42,096 nt of DNA from Rikenellaceae bacterium (GTDB lineage: Bacteria > Bacteroidota > Bacteroidia > Bacteroidales > Rikenellaceae): the NCBI GenBank assembly GCA_015059875.1, contig SUZQ01000014.1, positions 1 to 42,096 of the forward strand. The letters run 5' to 3'. Every line of letters starts with the position of its first letter. Position 1 is the first letter of the stretch. This document shows positions 31,528 through 40,120 of this stretch, piece by piece. The notes under the pieces are model-generated. The model was not told where the DNA came from. It ran no database searches and saw nothing but the letters and a program-made list of their open reading frames with translations. The position numbers were made by a program, and so were the translations under genes.

Positions 31528-33792
31528 ATGGAGATGAAAAATATTATTTCAAAGAGTTTGGAGAGCGCAATGGCGCAGGCGGTATTCAATACAGCACAAA
31601 TGGGCGTAAGTTGCTCTCTCAAAGATTGTTTAATGTTGCAGATATTGTGTTCGGAAGGCTCAAAGGCTCATCGCATATTGTCGGAGCAGTTGCAAGATTG
31701 GCAGTTGTTTCAGGTGCGATTGCGATTGGAGAGAGTTGCATATCGTATGGGGCATGACACTACTCCACCCGACGAGTTTTACAGAGATTTCTCGAAGCGA
31801 CTTGCTGAGCGTTTTGCCGACGAGGGAAGAGTATCGACCATTCACGCGGTAATTGATATTTTGGAGGACTCCACTACCCTCTCATCGCGAATATTCGCAC
31901 TCTACAATATTACGGCTGAGATATTCTCTGAAAAGGCGAGTGATGAGCGCCGAGAGATGAGTGATAAATATCTACAAGCGCAAGAGGAGATAGGGAATAT
32001 AAAAGAGGATTCGATTTTGGCAAAATTCGGTACAGATATCACCGAGCAAGCTCGGCAGGGACGCATTGACTCGGTTGTGGGGCGTGAGAGCGAAACGGAG
32101 CGTGTAGTGCGTATACTCGCGCGACGCAAAAAGAACAATCCCGTACTCGTTGGTGAGGCTGGCGTTGGAAAGAGTGCCATAGTCGAAGGTTTGGCATTGC
32201 GAATTGTTAAGGGCGATGTTCCGCATACAATAGCCGACAAACGCATATTCTCGTTAAATGTAGCCTCTTTGATTGCCGGCACAAAGTATCGCGGCGAGTT
32301 CGAGGAGCGACTCGGACAGGTGGTAGACGAGTTACGCAGTCGTGGCAATACGATTCTCTTTATTGATGAGATTCACACAATCGTTGGCGCAGGGGCGACA
32401 CAAGGCTCACTCGACACGGCGAACATTCTAAAGCCGGCACTTGCTCGCGGAGAGATACAAACTATCGGAGCAACAACCCCCGATGAGTACCGCGAGAGCA
32501 TTGAGCGCGATGCAGCTCTTGAGCGTCGCTTTCAGCGTGTTATGATTGAGCCAACCACAGAGAGCGACACGCTCCACATATTGCGCAATATTGCTCCACT
32601 CTACGAGCAGCACCACTCGGTAAGCTACACCGATGAGGCGTTGCGAGCGTGTGTCGAATTGGCTGGACGATATATTTCCGACCGTCACTTTCCTGACAAG
32701 GCGATAGATTTGTTGGATGAGACTGGCGCAACAATGCATCTCGTCCACGAAGGGGCTTTTGCTATAGTAGATAGAGGTGCGGTGGCGCGAACTCTTACAC
32801 TTGCTACGGGTATTCCTGCCGAGCAGATGACACTCTCGCAGACGCACCACCTAAAGGGCTTGGAGACCTATCTTCAGTCGCGCATCGTTGGACAAGAGGA
32901 GGCTTTGCGTCGTATTTCACGCCACATCTGCCGTACACACACAGGGCTACACGATGGAAACAGACCTCTCGGAGTCTTTCTCGCAGCAGGCCCTACGGGC
33001 GTTGGTAAGACACTTATGGCTAAGGAGTTGGCGAACTATCTCTTTGGCTCACGCGAAGCGATGATAAGGGTAGATATGTCGGAGTACAGCGAGGCTCACA
33101 ATGTTTCGCGTCTACTCGGCTCGCCTCCGGGATATGTCGGCTACGGTGAGGGTGGACAGCTCACCGAGGCGGTGCGTCGTAAACCCTATTCAGTTGTGTT
33201 GCTCGACGAGTTGGAGAAGGCTCATCCTTCAATCTTCAGCACCCTGTTGCAGCTATTTGACGAGGGGCGACTGACCGATGGTACGGGGCGCACGGTGGAT
33301 TTTCGCAATACGATAGTGGTGATGACCTCGAATGTAGGCTCACGCGAAGTTGCAGAGCGAGGTGCGAGCGTTGGTTTCGACACCTCGTCGCATAGAGAGT
33401 GTAAAACATCCGAGGGCGAGTATCTCAAATTTATTGAGCGAGCCTTCTCGCCCGAATTTATCAACCGTATTGACGAGGTGGTTCTCTTTGCTCCACTCTC
33501 CGAGAGCAGTGCCGAGCAGATTGCAAGCATCGAGGTAGAGGCTCTACGCAAACGACTCGGAAAGCTTGGGTATCGCTTGCGACTAACACCTACGGCGCTG
33601 CGCGAAGTGGCACGAATGGGCTTTTCCGAGCGATACGGCGCGCGAGCAATGCGTCGCACTGCACTACGCGAAATAGAGGAGCCGATCGCTACTATGATTG
33701 TCGCAGGGGAGATTACGCCAAATGCCGAAATTGTAGTCGGAGTCACAAAAGGACGAATCACAATTAGGCAACAAAAGGCAATAGCAGGATAG
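31528..33792 (+). CDS. clpA: Clp protease ATP-binding subunit, ClpA-like
   Basis: This 754-residue Hsp100 protein has a diverged Clp N-domain (about 1-140). AAA domain D1 follows with GEAGVGKS and [10 protein letters not shown], then AAA domain D2 with [22 protein letters not shown] and [12 protein letters not shown]. The C-terminal cap holds [12 protein letters not shown]. No middle coiled coil interrupts D1, and the length matches ClpA (about 758) rather than ClpC or ClpB. A VGF tripeptide at 615-617 sits where ClpP-binding loops occur, so it probably unfolds proteins for ClpP. The adaptor and substrates are unknown. No clear TAnnTTTG box precedes it. A CGGAAAA array begins 11 bp after its stop. 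Confidence 0.92.
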   Translation: MEMKNIISKSLESAMAQAVFNTAQMGVSCSLKDCLMLQILCSEGSKAHRILSEQLQDWQLFQVRLRLERVAYRMGHDTTPPDEFYRDFSKRLAERFADEGRVSTIHAVIDILEDSTTLSSRIFALYNITAEIFSEKASDERREMSDKYLQAQEEIGNIKEDSILAKFGTDITEQARQGRIDSVVGRESETERVVRILARRKKNNPVLVGEAGVGKSAIVEGLALRIVKGDVPHTIADKRIFSLNVASLIAGTKYRGEFEERLGQVVDELRSRGNTILFIDEIHTIVGAGATQGSLDTANILKPALARGEIQTIGATTPDEYRESIERDAALERRFQRVMIEPTTESDTLHILRNIAPLYEQHHSVSYTDEALRACVELAGRYISDRHFPDKAIDLLDETGATMHLVHEGAFAIVDRGAVARTLTLATGIPAEQMTLSQTHHLKGLETYLQSRIVGQEEALRRISRHICRTHTGLHDGNRPLGVFLAAGPTGVGKTLMAKELANYLFGSREAMIRVDMSEYSEAHNVSRLLGSPPGYVGYGEGGQLTEAVRRKPYSVVLLDELEKAHPSIFSTLLQLFDEGRLTDGTGRTVDFRNTIVVMTSNVGSREVAERGASVGFDTSSHRECKTSEGEYLKFIERAFSPEFINRIDEVVLFAPLSESSAEQIASIEVEALRKRLGKLGYRLRLTPTALREVARMGFSERYGARAMRRTALREIEEPIATMIVAGEITPNAEIVVGVTKGRITIRQQKAIAG

Positions 33793-33803
33793 AGTTGAGA
33801 AGC

Positions 33804-33901
33804 GGAAAACGGAAAACGGAAAACTTTTCGAGTTGAGAGTTGAGAGAGAAAAAATAATTCTTAATTCTCAATTCTCAATTCTTAATTTATTGTTACCTTT
33901 G
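33804..33901 (+). promoter_or_regulatory. Heptamer arrays and promoter of the MATE gene
   Basis: Three GGAAAAC units (33804-33824), two GTTGAGA units (33832-33845) and four AATTCTT/AATTCTC units (33856-33883) follow one another. The last array ends 10 bp before an exact -7 box TACCTTTG at 33894-33901; the ATG is 9 bp beyond. GTTGAGA and AATTCTC are partial inverses and could form a hairpin. Confidence 0.65.
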
Positions 33902-33910
33902 CGACCAATT

Positions 33911-35269
33911 ATGGCATTTCGAGCAAAATACCTATCCAAAGTGGGCGAAATTTTACGCCTTGCGATGCCCGTAGTATTAGCCCAATTAGGCTATATTGCA
34001 GTGCAGGTGGCGGATAGTGCCATGGTGGGAATGTATGGCGGTGAAGATGCCGTGCCATTGGCTGCCGTGGCATTCGGCTCTACTATTGCGTGGGTATTCA
34101 CTTTCCTATGCATGGGGCTCTCGATTGGTCTTACGCCTATAATCGGAGAACTATTTGTTCAGGGGCGTAAGCAGGAGATGTCGCACTACCTCGAAACGAC
34201 GCTACTCTTCTACCCAATCTTTGGTTTGGCGTGTATGGCATTGCAAATTGTCACCGAGCCTCTGCTCTACCACTTGGGGCAACCTACCGAGGTTGTAGAT
34301 ATGGCACTACCATACTACCGACTGATGGCGTACTGCTTGCCATTTGCGATGTTCTACGGTTCGTTCAAACAATTCTTGGAGGGCGTAGGCAATACCAAAT
34401 CGGCAATGATTGTTGCCATTATTACCAACATTATAAACATAGTGCTGAACTATGTCTTTATATTTGGCAAGTGCGGTTTTGAGCCGATGGGGGCGTATGG
34501 AGCAGGTTTGGCAACTCTTATCTCCCGTATTCTCAACCCGATACTGCTCGGTGGCTACTTTGTCTACGCAAAGCGTTATCGCGAATATCTCACACTATTC
34601 TCTCGAAAAGCGAAGCATTGGAAAAATTCGGTGCATCTGCTAAAAATGGGACTCCCCATATCGGGGCAGATGGTGTTGGAGGCGTTGGCGTTTATCGTTA
34701 CGGGAATTATGATGGGTTGGTTTGGCACCGAGGCGATAAGTGCAAATCAGGTTGGTAACACCTACAGCAACTGCACCTTCTTGATGGTATTGTCGCTCGG
34801 CTCGGCTACTACAATCTGCGTGTCGCACGCCTTCGGCCGCCGTGATATCAACGAGATATGCGATGTGGTGCGCTCCTCGCTTGCGATGGCGGTGGTGTGG
34901 GGCATCTGCGTAATAATAACCTTTGTATCGCTACGCCATATTATGCCGTTGCTCTTTACCAAAAATGAGGATGTCATTGCGCTCGCCTCGCAGATGCTTA
35001 TCCTCTACGGAACATTTCAGTTGTCCGATGCCTTGCAGTGTATATTGGTGGGTATTTTACGAGGATTACAACAGGTTACAAGCATCGCCATAATCTCCTT
35101 TATCGCCTACATTGTGCTGAATATACCGGTAGGATATTTCGTGGCGTTTCAACTCGGAATGGGTGCTACGGGATTGATTGTCGGCTATATCGTAGGACTC
35201 TCAACCGCAGCCATTCTCTATGGCGTTCAGGTTGCTCGTTATCTGCGCTATCTGCGAAAAATATCTTAA
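33911..35269 (+). CDS. MATE-family multidrug/sodium antiporter
   Basis: The start MAFRAKYLSKVGEILRLAMP gives 452 residues. A longer frame from 33833 would be read through the heptamer arrays and is not credible. Twelve hydrophobic segments are visible in two homologous halves. Family marks are PVVLAQLGYIAVQVADSAMVG in helix 1-2, GLSIGLTPIIGELFVQGR, and the second-half counterpart GLPISGQMVLEALAFI. MATE proteins export cationic drugs or metabolites across the inner membrane in exchange for sodium or protons; the substrate is not readable. The stop is followed after 14 bp by a GCCATTA-type array. Confidence 0.93.
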   Translation: MAFRAKYLSKVGEILRLAMPVVLAQLGYIAVQVADSAMVGMYGGEDAVPLAAVAFGSTIAWVFTFLCMGLSIGLTPIIGELFVQGRKQEMSHYLETTLLFYPIFGLACMALQIVTEPLLYHLGQPTEVVDMALPYYRLMAYCLPFAMFYGSFKQFLEGVGNTKSAMIVAIITNIINIVLNYVFIFGKCGFEPMGAYGAGLATLISRILNPILLGGYFVYAKRYREYLTLFSRKAKHWKNSVHLLKMGLPISGQMVLEALAFIVTGIMMGWFGTEAISANQVGNTYSNCTFLMVLSLGSATTICVSHAFGRRDINEICDVVRSSLAMAVVWGICVIITFVSLRHIMPLLFTKNEDVIALASQMLILYGTFQLSDALQCILVGILRGLQQVTSIAIISFIAYIVLNIPVGYFVAFQLGMGATGLIVGYIVGLSTAAILYGVQVARYLRYLRKIS

Positions 35270-35283
35270 TTTCTTGGCTTTTA

Positions 35284-35530
35284 GCCATTGGCCATTAGCC
35301 ATTAGCTTTTTTAAGATAGAAATTTGGAAGCGGGACAAATAAGACTAATGAGACTAATAGGACTAATGGGGATTTTCTATTTGGGGGCGTAACCCATTTG
35401 CCCCATTGGTCGTATAAGTCCCATTCGTCCCATTCTCAACGCCCCTCTCGTCTAAAAAAAACTTTTCCGCTTCTCTCGTCTAAAAAAAGATCCTAACTAC
35501 TCACTACTCGTTACTCACTACTCACTAATT
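35284..35530. repeat. Block of tandem and inverted short repeats
   Basis: No gene is supported between 35270 and 35606. The block holds, in order: GCCATTG/GCCATTA/GCCATTA (35284-35304); 9-bp units GACTAATGA/GACTAATAG/GACTAATGG (from 35343), inverted further on as CCCATT-containing units (35401-35435), able to fold back; two copies of CTCTCGTCTAAAAAAA (35445-35460, 35473-35488); and four ACTACTC-type heptamers (35496-35523). Confidence 0.75.
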
Positions 35531-35534
35531 AAAA

Positions 35535-35581
35535 CTTTTCCGCTTTCCGTTTTCCGTTTTCCGTTTTTTTGTCTATCTTTA
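35535..35581 (+). promoter_or_regulatory. ricT promoter with upstream heptamer array
   Basis: Four units (CTTTTCC, GCTTTCC, GTTTTCC, GTTTTCC; 35535-35562) end 11 bp before TATCTTTA (35574-35581), a one-base variant of TAnnTTTG. The ATG lies 25 bp downstream. Confidence 0.55.
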
Positions 35582-35606
35582 CGCAAAATATTGACTTTTG
35601 CGAATT

Positions 35607-36947
35607 ATGGACAATACAAAATATTACAAACCTGTAGTTGGTCGAGGTTGTGCCTTTGGCACAAACGAGGAGGGCGAAGCGTGCGCCAAGAGCATTGGTG
35701 GCTGCTACAAGCTCCACGAAGAGCCATGGCTTGAGGAGTATCCCGACAACTTCCCAACCGACATTTTCGAGGTACGATTTAAGAATACCCGTCGCTCGTT
35801 CTACCAGAATGTAAACAACCTTTCGCTCGAAGTTGGTGACATCGTAGCCGTAGAGGCTGCACCAGGACACGACATTGGAATCATCTCGCTCACAGGCGAT
35901 ATGGTAGCAAAGCAGATGCGTCGTCTTGGTTTTAACCCTCACAATGGCGAATTTAAGAAGATATACCGCAAGGCTCGCCCATACGACATCGAGAAGTGGC
36001 AAGAGGCTATCGCTCTCGAACACGAAACGATGATTCGTTCGCGCCAAATCGCAGCCGATATGGGGTTAGATATGAAGATTGGCGATGTGGAGTATCAGGG
36101 CGATAAGATCAAGGCTATCTTCTACTATATTGCGGATGGTCGTGTCGATTTCCGCGAGTTGATTAAGGTCTTTGCCGAGCAGTTCCACATCCGCATCGAG
36201 ATGAAGCAGATTGGTGCGCGTCAGGAGGCTGGTCGCATCGGAGGTATCGGAGCTTGTGGACGCGAGTTGTGTTGCGCATCGTGGGTATCGAGTTTTTCGA
36301 GCGTCACCACAGGAGCAGCGCGCGTTCAAGACCTATCGCTCAACCCGCTGAAGCTGGCTGGTCAATGCTCGAAGCTGAAGTGTTGCCTCACATACGAGTA
36401 CGATGTATATGCCGATGCGCGTCGTTCGATGCCGCGTCTGCGTGAGCCATTGCAGGCTATTGATGGCGAATACTTCCTCGTAAAGAGCGATATCCTCGCC
36501 CACACGATGACATTCTCTACAAGCAAAGATTCATTGTCTAATCTTATAACCATTCCTGTATCTCGTGTTCGTGAGATTTTGGCTGTGAACCGCAACGGCG
36601 GAAAGGTCGATTCCATTATCGGAGAGGAGGTTGAGCCACAAGTTGCAGAGCCAACATACCGCACCGAGGAGGATAGCATCACCCGTTTCGATAAGGCGAA
36701 GAAGCGCAAAAAGAGAAAAAATCGTAACATAGAGGAGAAACGAGAATCGAAAGAGGAGAATAAGGGTAACACCGACCACAACGCTCAAAACGCGTCGAAT
36801 ACTCAAGGTGGAGAGGAGGGCGAGAATCGCAATAACGACCAAGTTCGCAACAACGACCACAACAGGCGCAAGGGCGGACATCCGCACCGCAACCGCAACC
36901 ACGCAAAGCCAAAGCAGGAGGCAAAGTCGGAACCAAAGCAGGAGTAA
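35607..36947 (+). CDS. PSP1-domain protein, RicT/YaaT-like
   Basis: The start MDNTKYYKPVVGRGC gives 446 residues; a TTG three codons upstream is less likely. The PSP1 core (about 45-290) contains KADGRVDFRELIKVFAE-like helices, here reading IADGRVDFRELIK. A cysteine cluster GACGRELCC...AGQCSKLKCC matches the iron-sulfur-binding cysteines of RicT. The last 90 residues are a charged low-complexity tail rich in Lys, Asn, Arg and His (KKRKKRKNRN, NRNNDQVRNNDHNRR), which could bind RNA. In Bacillus RicT acts with RicA and RicF in RNA maturation; Bacteroidota lack a clear counterpart complex. The gldH-like gene follows by 15 bp, separated by a run of eight G. Confidence 0.88.
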   Translation: MDNTKYYKPVVGRGCAFGTNEEGEACAKSIGGCYKLHEEPWLEEYPDNFPTDIFEVRFKNTRRSFYQNVNNLSLEVGDIVAVEAAPGHDIGIISLTGDMVAKQMRRLGFNPHNGEFKKIYRKARPYDIEKWQEAIALEHETMIRSRQIAADMGLDMKIGDVEYQGDKIKAIFYYIADGRVDFRELIKVFAEQFHIRIEMKQIGARQEAGRIGGIGACGRELCCASWVSSFSSVTTGAARVQDLSLNPLKLAGQCSKLKCCLTYEYDVYADARRSMPRLREPLQAIDGEYFLVKSDILAHTMTFSTSKDSLSNLITIPVSRVREILAVNRNGGKVDSIIGEEVEPQVAEPTYRTEEDSITRFDKAKKRKKRKNRNIEEKRESKEENKGNTDHNAQNASNTQGGEEGENRNNDQVRNNDHNRRKGGHPHRNRNHAKPKQEAKSEPKQE

Positions 36948-36962
36948 TAGGGGGGGGCTGAA

Positions 36963-37400
36963 ATGAGAGGCTTAAGGGGTATAATTCTCGTTGTTGTGAT
37001 GGTGGCATTCTCCGCTTGTCTTGCTCCGCAGAGTGCGCACATGACAGGTGTAGATGCTCGGTCGTGGCGTAGAGCCGAGAGCATTACATACATCAACAAC
37101 GATACTCTCTCACTGAGAGATATGAATATCGTTTTGCGTCACAACAGCGACCTCAAGCAGAATACCCTACCTCTAAAGATTGCAATAACAACACCTGATG
37201 CTCGCTATTTCGAGGAGATTAGGGAGGTTAAGTTGCAACAGAGCAAAACCGCTTTTACTGTTGCTGCAACAAACTCCATCCCCTACCGCACGAATGTACT
37301 GCTCTCCCAAAGAGGGTGCTACATCATCTCGTTCGAGCCACTCTCGGAGGTGCGAGGAGTGGAGGCCATCGGAGTAGAATTTCGCGACAACAAAGATTGA
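36963..37400 (+). CDS. Putative GldH-like lipoprotein
   Basis: This 145-residue protein starts with a lipoprotein signal (hydrophobic IILVVVMVAFSAC, lipidated Cys19). Its body is beta-rich, with a late segment GCYIISFEPLSEVRGVEAIGVEFR. That end, the size and the position directly after the PSP1 gene fit GldH, a gliding-motility lipoprotein widely kept in non-gliding Bacteroidales. Sequence resemblance is weak and the call rests partly on gene order. In gliding species GldH is needed for motility and secretion; the role in Bacteroidales is not clear. The start codon lies 5 bp after a poly-G tract. Confidence 0.6.
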   Translation: MRGLRGIILVVVMVAFSACLAPQSAHMTGVDARSWRRAESITYINNDTLSLRDMNIVLRHNSDLKQNTLPLKIAITTPDARYFEEIREVKLQQSKTAFTVAATNSIPYRTNVLLSQRGCYIISFEPLSEVRGVEAIGVEFRDNKD

Positions 37401-37410
37401 CAAGATAGTA

Positions 37411-38172
37411 ATGGGAAAGGATAAATTAAGGAAATTTGCCGAAAATCTCACTTTCAAGTGTTTCGTGCAACCAGCATTCGAGGAGATGTTCCGCACCGAC
37501 CACCCACTCAAAGGGCATTGGAGGAGCGACTTCTTCCACAACGATAACCCAATAGTTCTTGAACTCGGTTGCGGAAAGGGCGAATATACCGTAGCCCTCG
37601 CAGAGCGCAACCCCGACAAGAACTTTATTGGCGTGGATATCAAAGGTGCGCGTATTTGGCGAGGCGCAAAGACCGCTACGGAGCGAAATATGGGCAATGT
37701 AGGATTCCTCCGCGCACGAATTGAGTTTATAACATCGCTCTTTGCCGAGGGTGAGGTGGATGAGATTTGGATTACATTCCCCGACCCGCAACTCCGCACC
37801 AAGCGCGCAAAGAAGCGTTTAACTGCGCCAATATTCTTGGAATACTACGCCAAGTTGCTCCGCAAGGATGGTTGGATAAATCTTAAGACCGACTCACAGC
37901 ACCTCTTTGCCTACACCTCGGCAGTAATCGAGAAGTTCGACTTAAAGTGCGAGGTGGCAAATAACGATATCTACGGTTCAGGCTACGCTGACGAGGTTTT
38001 GTCGGTAAAGACCGCCTACGAGCAGATGTATCTCGAACGAGGTTTGCCAATAACCTACACCCGTTTCCAATTGGGCGAGCGCACCGAGTTCCCGATGTTT
38101 GACTGGGAGGGCGATGATATCCTCGAAAAAGATGCCGAGGAGGAGCGAGCATTACAAGTCACCAGACGCTAA
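37411..38172 (+). CDS. trmB: tRNA (guanine-N7-)-methyltransferase
   Basis: This 253-residue SAM-dependent methyltransferase has the glycine-rich LELGCGKGEYT (about 50-60), acidic FIGVDIKGARIW, the catalytic-loop WITFPDPQLRTKRAKKRL and a C-terminal TRFQLGERTEFPMFDWE. These are the TrmB marks. It makes m7G46 in the tRNA variable loop. It follows the GldH-like gene by 10 bp on the same strand, so it is probably the third gene of a ricT-gldH-trmB operon. Confidence 0.94.
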   Translation: MGKDKLRKFAENLTFKCFVQPAFEEMFRTDHPLKGHWRSDFFHNDNPIVLELGCGKGEYTVALAERNPDKNFIGVDIKGARIWRGAKTATERNMGNVGFLRARIEFITSLFAEGEVDEIWITFPDPQLRTKRAKKRLTAPIFLEYYAKLLRKDGWINLKTDSQHLFAYTSAVIEKFDLKCEVANNDIYGSGYADEVLSVKTAYEQMYLERGLPITYTRFQLGERTEFPMFDWEGDDILEKDAEEERALQVTRR

Positions 38173-38193
38173 TACACTTAAGACTACAATAAT

Positions 38194-39297
38194 ATGAAGA
38201 TTTTATTACTTACATTGGCACTCTTGTTTGCCCTCCCAACCGAGGCACAGGAGTATGTAAAGGAGTTCTCGGCTCAAAAGCAGTTCGACACCCAGTATAG
38301 TCATGTAGAGGCGAAATATGCTTATGAGAACTACAAAGGTAACCACAAGAAGTGGCAGAAGAACTTTCACAAGGAGTTATCTGACCTCTTGGGCATAACC
38401 GACTTACAGGAGCGTTACAAGGATTTTGTTCCGAAGGCAGAGCAGATTGATAGCGAGGACTTAGGTTTTGCCACTCGCGAGAGATGGCAGATTTGGACCG
38501 AGCCTACAATGATTATCCCGATGGTAATCATCCGTCCGAAGGGCGATGTTAAGAACCTCACACTCTGCATCACACCTCAAGGACACAACAAGAATCCTGA
38601 GGTATATTCTGGTATCGCTGCAAACGAGAAAGAGGCAATGGAGTTCCAGACTCGTGATACCGATGTCGCTTATCGTGCTGCCAAGATGGGATTTATCACC
38701 ATCAATCCGACTACTCGTGCTTTCGGTAAAACAATGCACCCCGATGATATAAATCGCCCAAAACCTCGCCGCTCGTCGTGCGAGTACTACTCGATGCGTG
38801 ATGTACTCTCTGGTCGTGTACTTATTGGTGATCGCGTATGGGATGTGATGAAGATTATCGATTGGGCATTGGCAAACTTGCCGATTGATCCAAACAAAGT
38901 TGTTGTAACGGGCAATTCGGGTGGTGGAACTGTATCTCTCTATGCAGGAGCTATCGACAAGCGTATTTCGCTCTGCGCTCCAAGTTCTGCATTCTGCTCT
39001 TACTACGGCAGTATCGGCTCTATTCACCACTGCACATGCAACTATGTTCCTGGCATCTTGAAGCTCTGCGATATGGGCGACCTCGCAGGATTGGTAGCAC
39101 CACGCAAGCTCCTTATCATCAACGGTGCACACGACAACATCTTCCCTATCGGCCCTGCACGCGAGGAGTTCAAGACTGCTCAAGCTGTTTACAAGGCATT
39201 TGGCGCGGAGAAGAACTGCGAGCTATTCGAAGGTCACGCAGGTCACCGCTACTACTTTGCAGGCTTCGAGGACTACTACAACCGTCATTTCAAATAA
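38194..39297 (+). CDS. Secreted alpha/beta hydrolase (acetylxylan-esterase-like)
   Basis: This 367-residue protein has a signal peptide (MKILLLTLALLFALPTEAQ) and a large alpha/beta hydrolase domain of the dienelactone-hydrolase/acetylxylan-esterase group. The nucleophile elbow is GNSGGG (about residue 249), followed by a likely acid in INGAHDNIFP and a likely histidine in EGHAGHRYYF. An N-terminal segment resembling peptide or sugar-ester hydrolases precedes it. The function is probably removal of acyl groups from polysaccharide in the periplasm or outside the cell. It lies 21 bp after trmB, on the same strand, and ends at a strong bidirectional terminator. Confidence 0.85.
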   Translation: MKILLLTLALLFALPTEAQEYVKEFSAQKQFDTQYSHVEAKYAYENYKGNHKKWQKNFHKELSDLLGITDLQERYKDFVPKAEQIDSEDLGFATRERWQIWTEPTMIIPMVIIRPKGDVKNLTLCITPQGHNKNPEVYSGIAANEKEAMEFQTRDTDVAYRAAKMGFITINPTTRAFGKTMHPDDINRPKPRRSSCEYYSMRDVLSGRVLIGDRVWDVMKIIDWALANLPIDPNKVVVTGNSGGGTVSLYAGAIDKRISLCAPSSAFCSYYGSIGSIHHCTCNYVPGILKLCDMGDLAGLVAPRKLLIINGAHDNIFPIGPAREEFKTAQAVYKAFGAEKNCELFEGHAGHRYYFAGFEDYYNRHFK

Positions 39298-39314
39298 CAG
39301 AACATATTGTTTTA

Positions 39315-39354
39315 CAAAATAAGCACTTTCGTAATTCCGAAGGTGCTTATTTTG
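39315..39354. terminator. Bidirectional intrinsic terminator
   Basis: A 17-bp stem (39315-39331, 39338-39354, one G-T pair) with loop TAATTC has AAAATAAG on the left and CTTATTTT on the right. It follows the secreted hydrolase by 17 bp. Confidence 0.85.
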
Positions 39355-39367
39355 TTGTATAAAAAAG

Positions 39368-39409
39368 TCCCCCTCACAGGAGGGGGATTTAGGGTGTGGG
39401 TAACACACC
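39368..39409. repeat. Palindromic CCCCCT/AGGGGG repeat pair
   Basis: Two hairpins stand side by side: TCCCCCT/AGGGGGA (39368-39374, 39381-39387) and GGTGTG/CACACC (39393-39398, 39404-39409). The combination resembles dispersed palindromes seen in other bacterial genomes. Confidence 0.55.
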
Positions 39410-39638
39410 TGTCGCATAAAGAAATTTGATTTTAAGCAGATGAGAGCAAGGCTGCGAGTAAGCGAGGGCAGAGCGTACTGTCACGCTATGCCGAGCGAGA
39501 GCAGACAAAAGCCCACGAAGAGGGATTAAGGCAAACAAGGAGCCGAGTGCGCAGCATACTAAGGCGTATGTGAGCAACTCGGCTACCGATGTTTAACGCA
39601 GCTATCGCTGCTTAAAAACGATTTTACTATGCGACAGC
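39410..39638. repeat. Structured 3'-end element, copy C (large form)
   Basis: The outermost arms CTGTCGCATA/TATGCGACAG (39410-39419, 39629-39638) include the atpK stop codon region. A second stem TTTAAGCAG/CTGCTTAAA (39431-39439, 39608-39616) lies inside. A perfect 8-bp stem AGCCGAGT/ACTCGGCT (39541-39548, 39577-39584) encloses a core at 39549-39576 of the same design as copies A and B, with hairpin CATAC/GTATG and the shared ending TGAGCA. A further hairpin at 39467-39492 may be a decayed core. It stands at the 3' end of a minus-strand gene, like A and B. Confidence 0.65.
39592..39616 (-). terminator. atpK terminator hairpin
   Basis: TTTAA-C-GCAGC(TATC)GCTGC-TTAAA forms a compact hairpin 11 bp beyond the atpK stop on the minus strand. 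Its arms compete with the larger stem of element C. Confidence 0.5.
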
Positions 39639-40079
39639 GTTAGAGATAAGGAATGTTGCTGCAACAGTCAAGATAGCGTACAACTCTGGGAACGCTGCGA
39701 GGATAAGGGTCTTACCCATAACATCGTGACCATTACCGATTGCTGCGATACCGTTAGCACAAACCTTACCCTGATAGATAGCAGCTGCAAGATTAACGAT
39801 ACCAACGAGCAAGCCTGCACCAAATACAGCTGCTGCCTGATACATCGAAATCTCTGCAGTCAAAAGTCCATTAACCATGAAGAAACATACGAAACCGTAG
39901 AGTCCCTGCGAACCTGGGAGTGCCGAGAGAATCATGTAGCTACCGAAAGCGCCACCATTCTTCTTCATTGCACCTACTGCGGTCTGACCGCAAATTGCTG
40001 TACCTACTGCCGAAGCAATACCTGCCAAACCTACCATAAGTGCTACACCTACATAGGCCAAAATCAAAGCTGAATTCAT
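39627..40079 (-). CDS. atpK: V-type ATP synthase subunit K (rotor ring proteolipid)
   Basis: This 150-residue protein is a double-hairpin (four-helix) rotor proteolipid with helices at about 5-30, 44-72, 80-105 and 122-148. The second hairpin keeps the ion-binding glutamate in FPELYAIL (Glu132). The residues Leu54, Ser57, Gln58 (LPGSQGLYGF), Gln103 (IYQGKV) and Glu132 match the Na+ ligands of Enterococcus hirae NtpK at a constant offset of seven, with Ser in place of Thr64. Sodium coupling is therefore likely. It is the last gene of the V-ATPase operon, 41 bp after atpI. Confidence 0.95.
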   Translation of the reverse strand: MNSALILAYVGVALMVGLAGIASAVGTAICGQTAVGAMKKNGGAFGSYMILSALPGSQGLYGFVCFFMVNGLLTAEISMYQAAAVFGAGLLVGIVNLAAAIYQGKVCANGIAAIGNGHDVMGKTLILAAFPELYAILTVAATFLISNAVA

Positions 40080-40120
40080 AATTGTAATGTTTTTTTTTAA
40101 TTAGTTATTGAATTTGTTTG

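Noticed and set aside
33833..33910. N-terminal extension of the MATE protein
   Set aside because: The extension is encoded by heptamer arrays and the promoter; the family-like start is MAFRAKYL.
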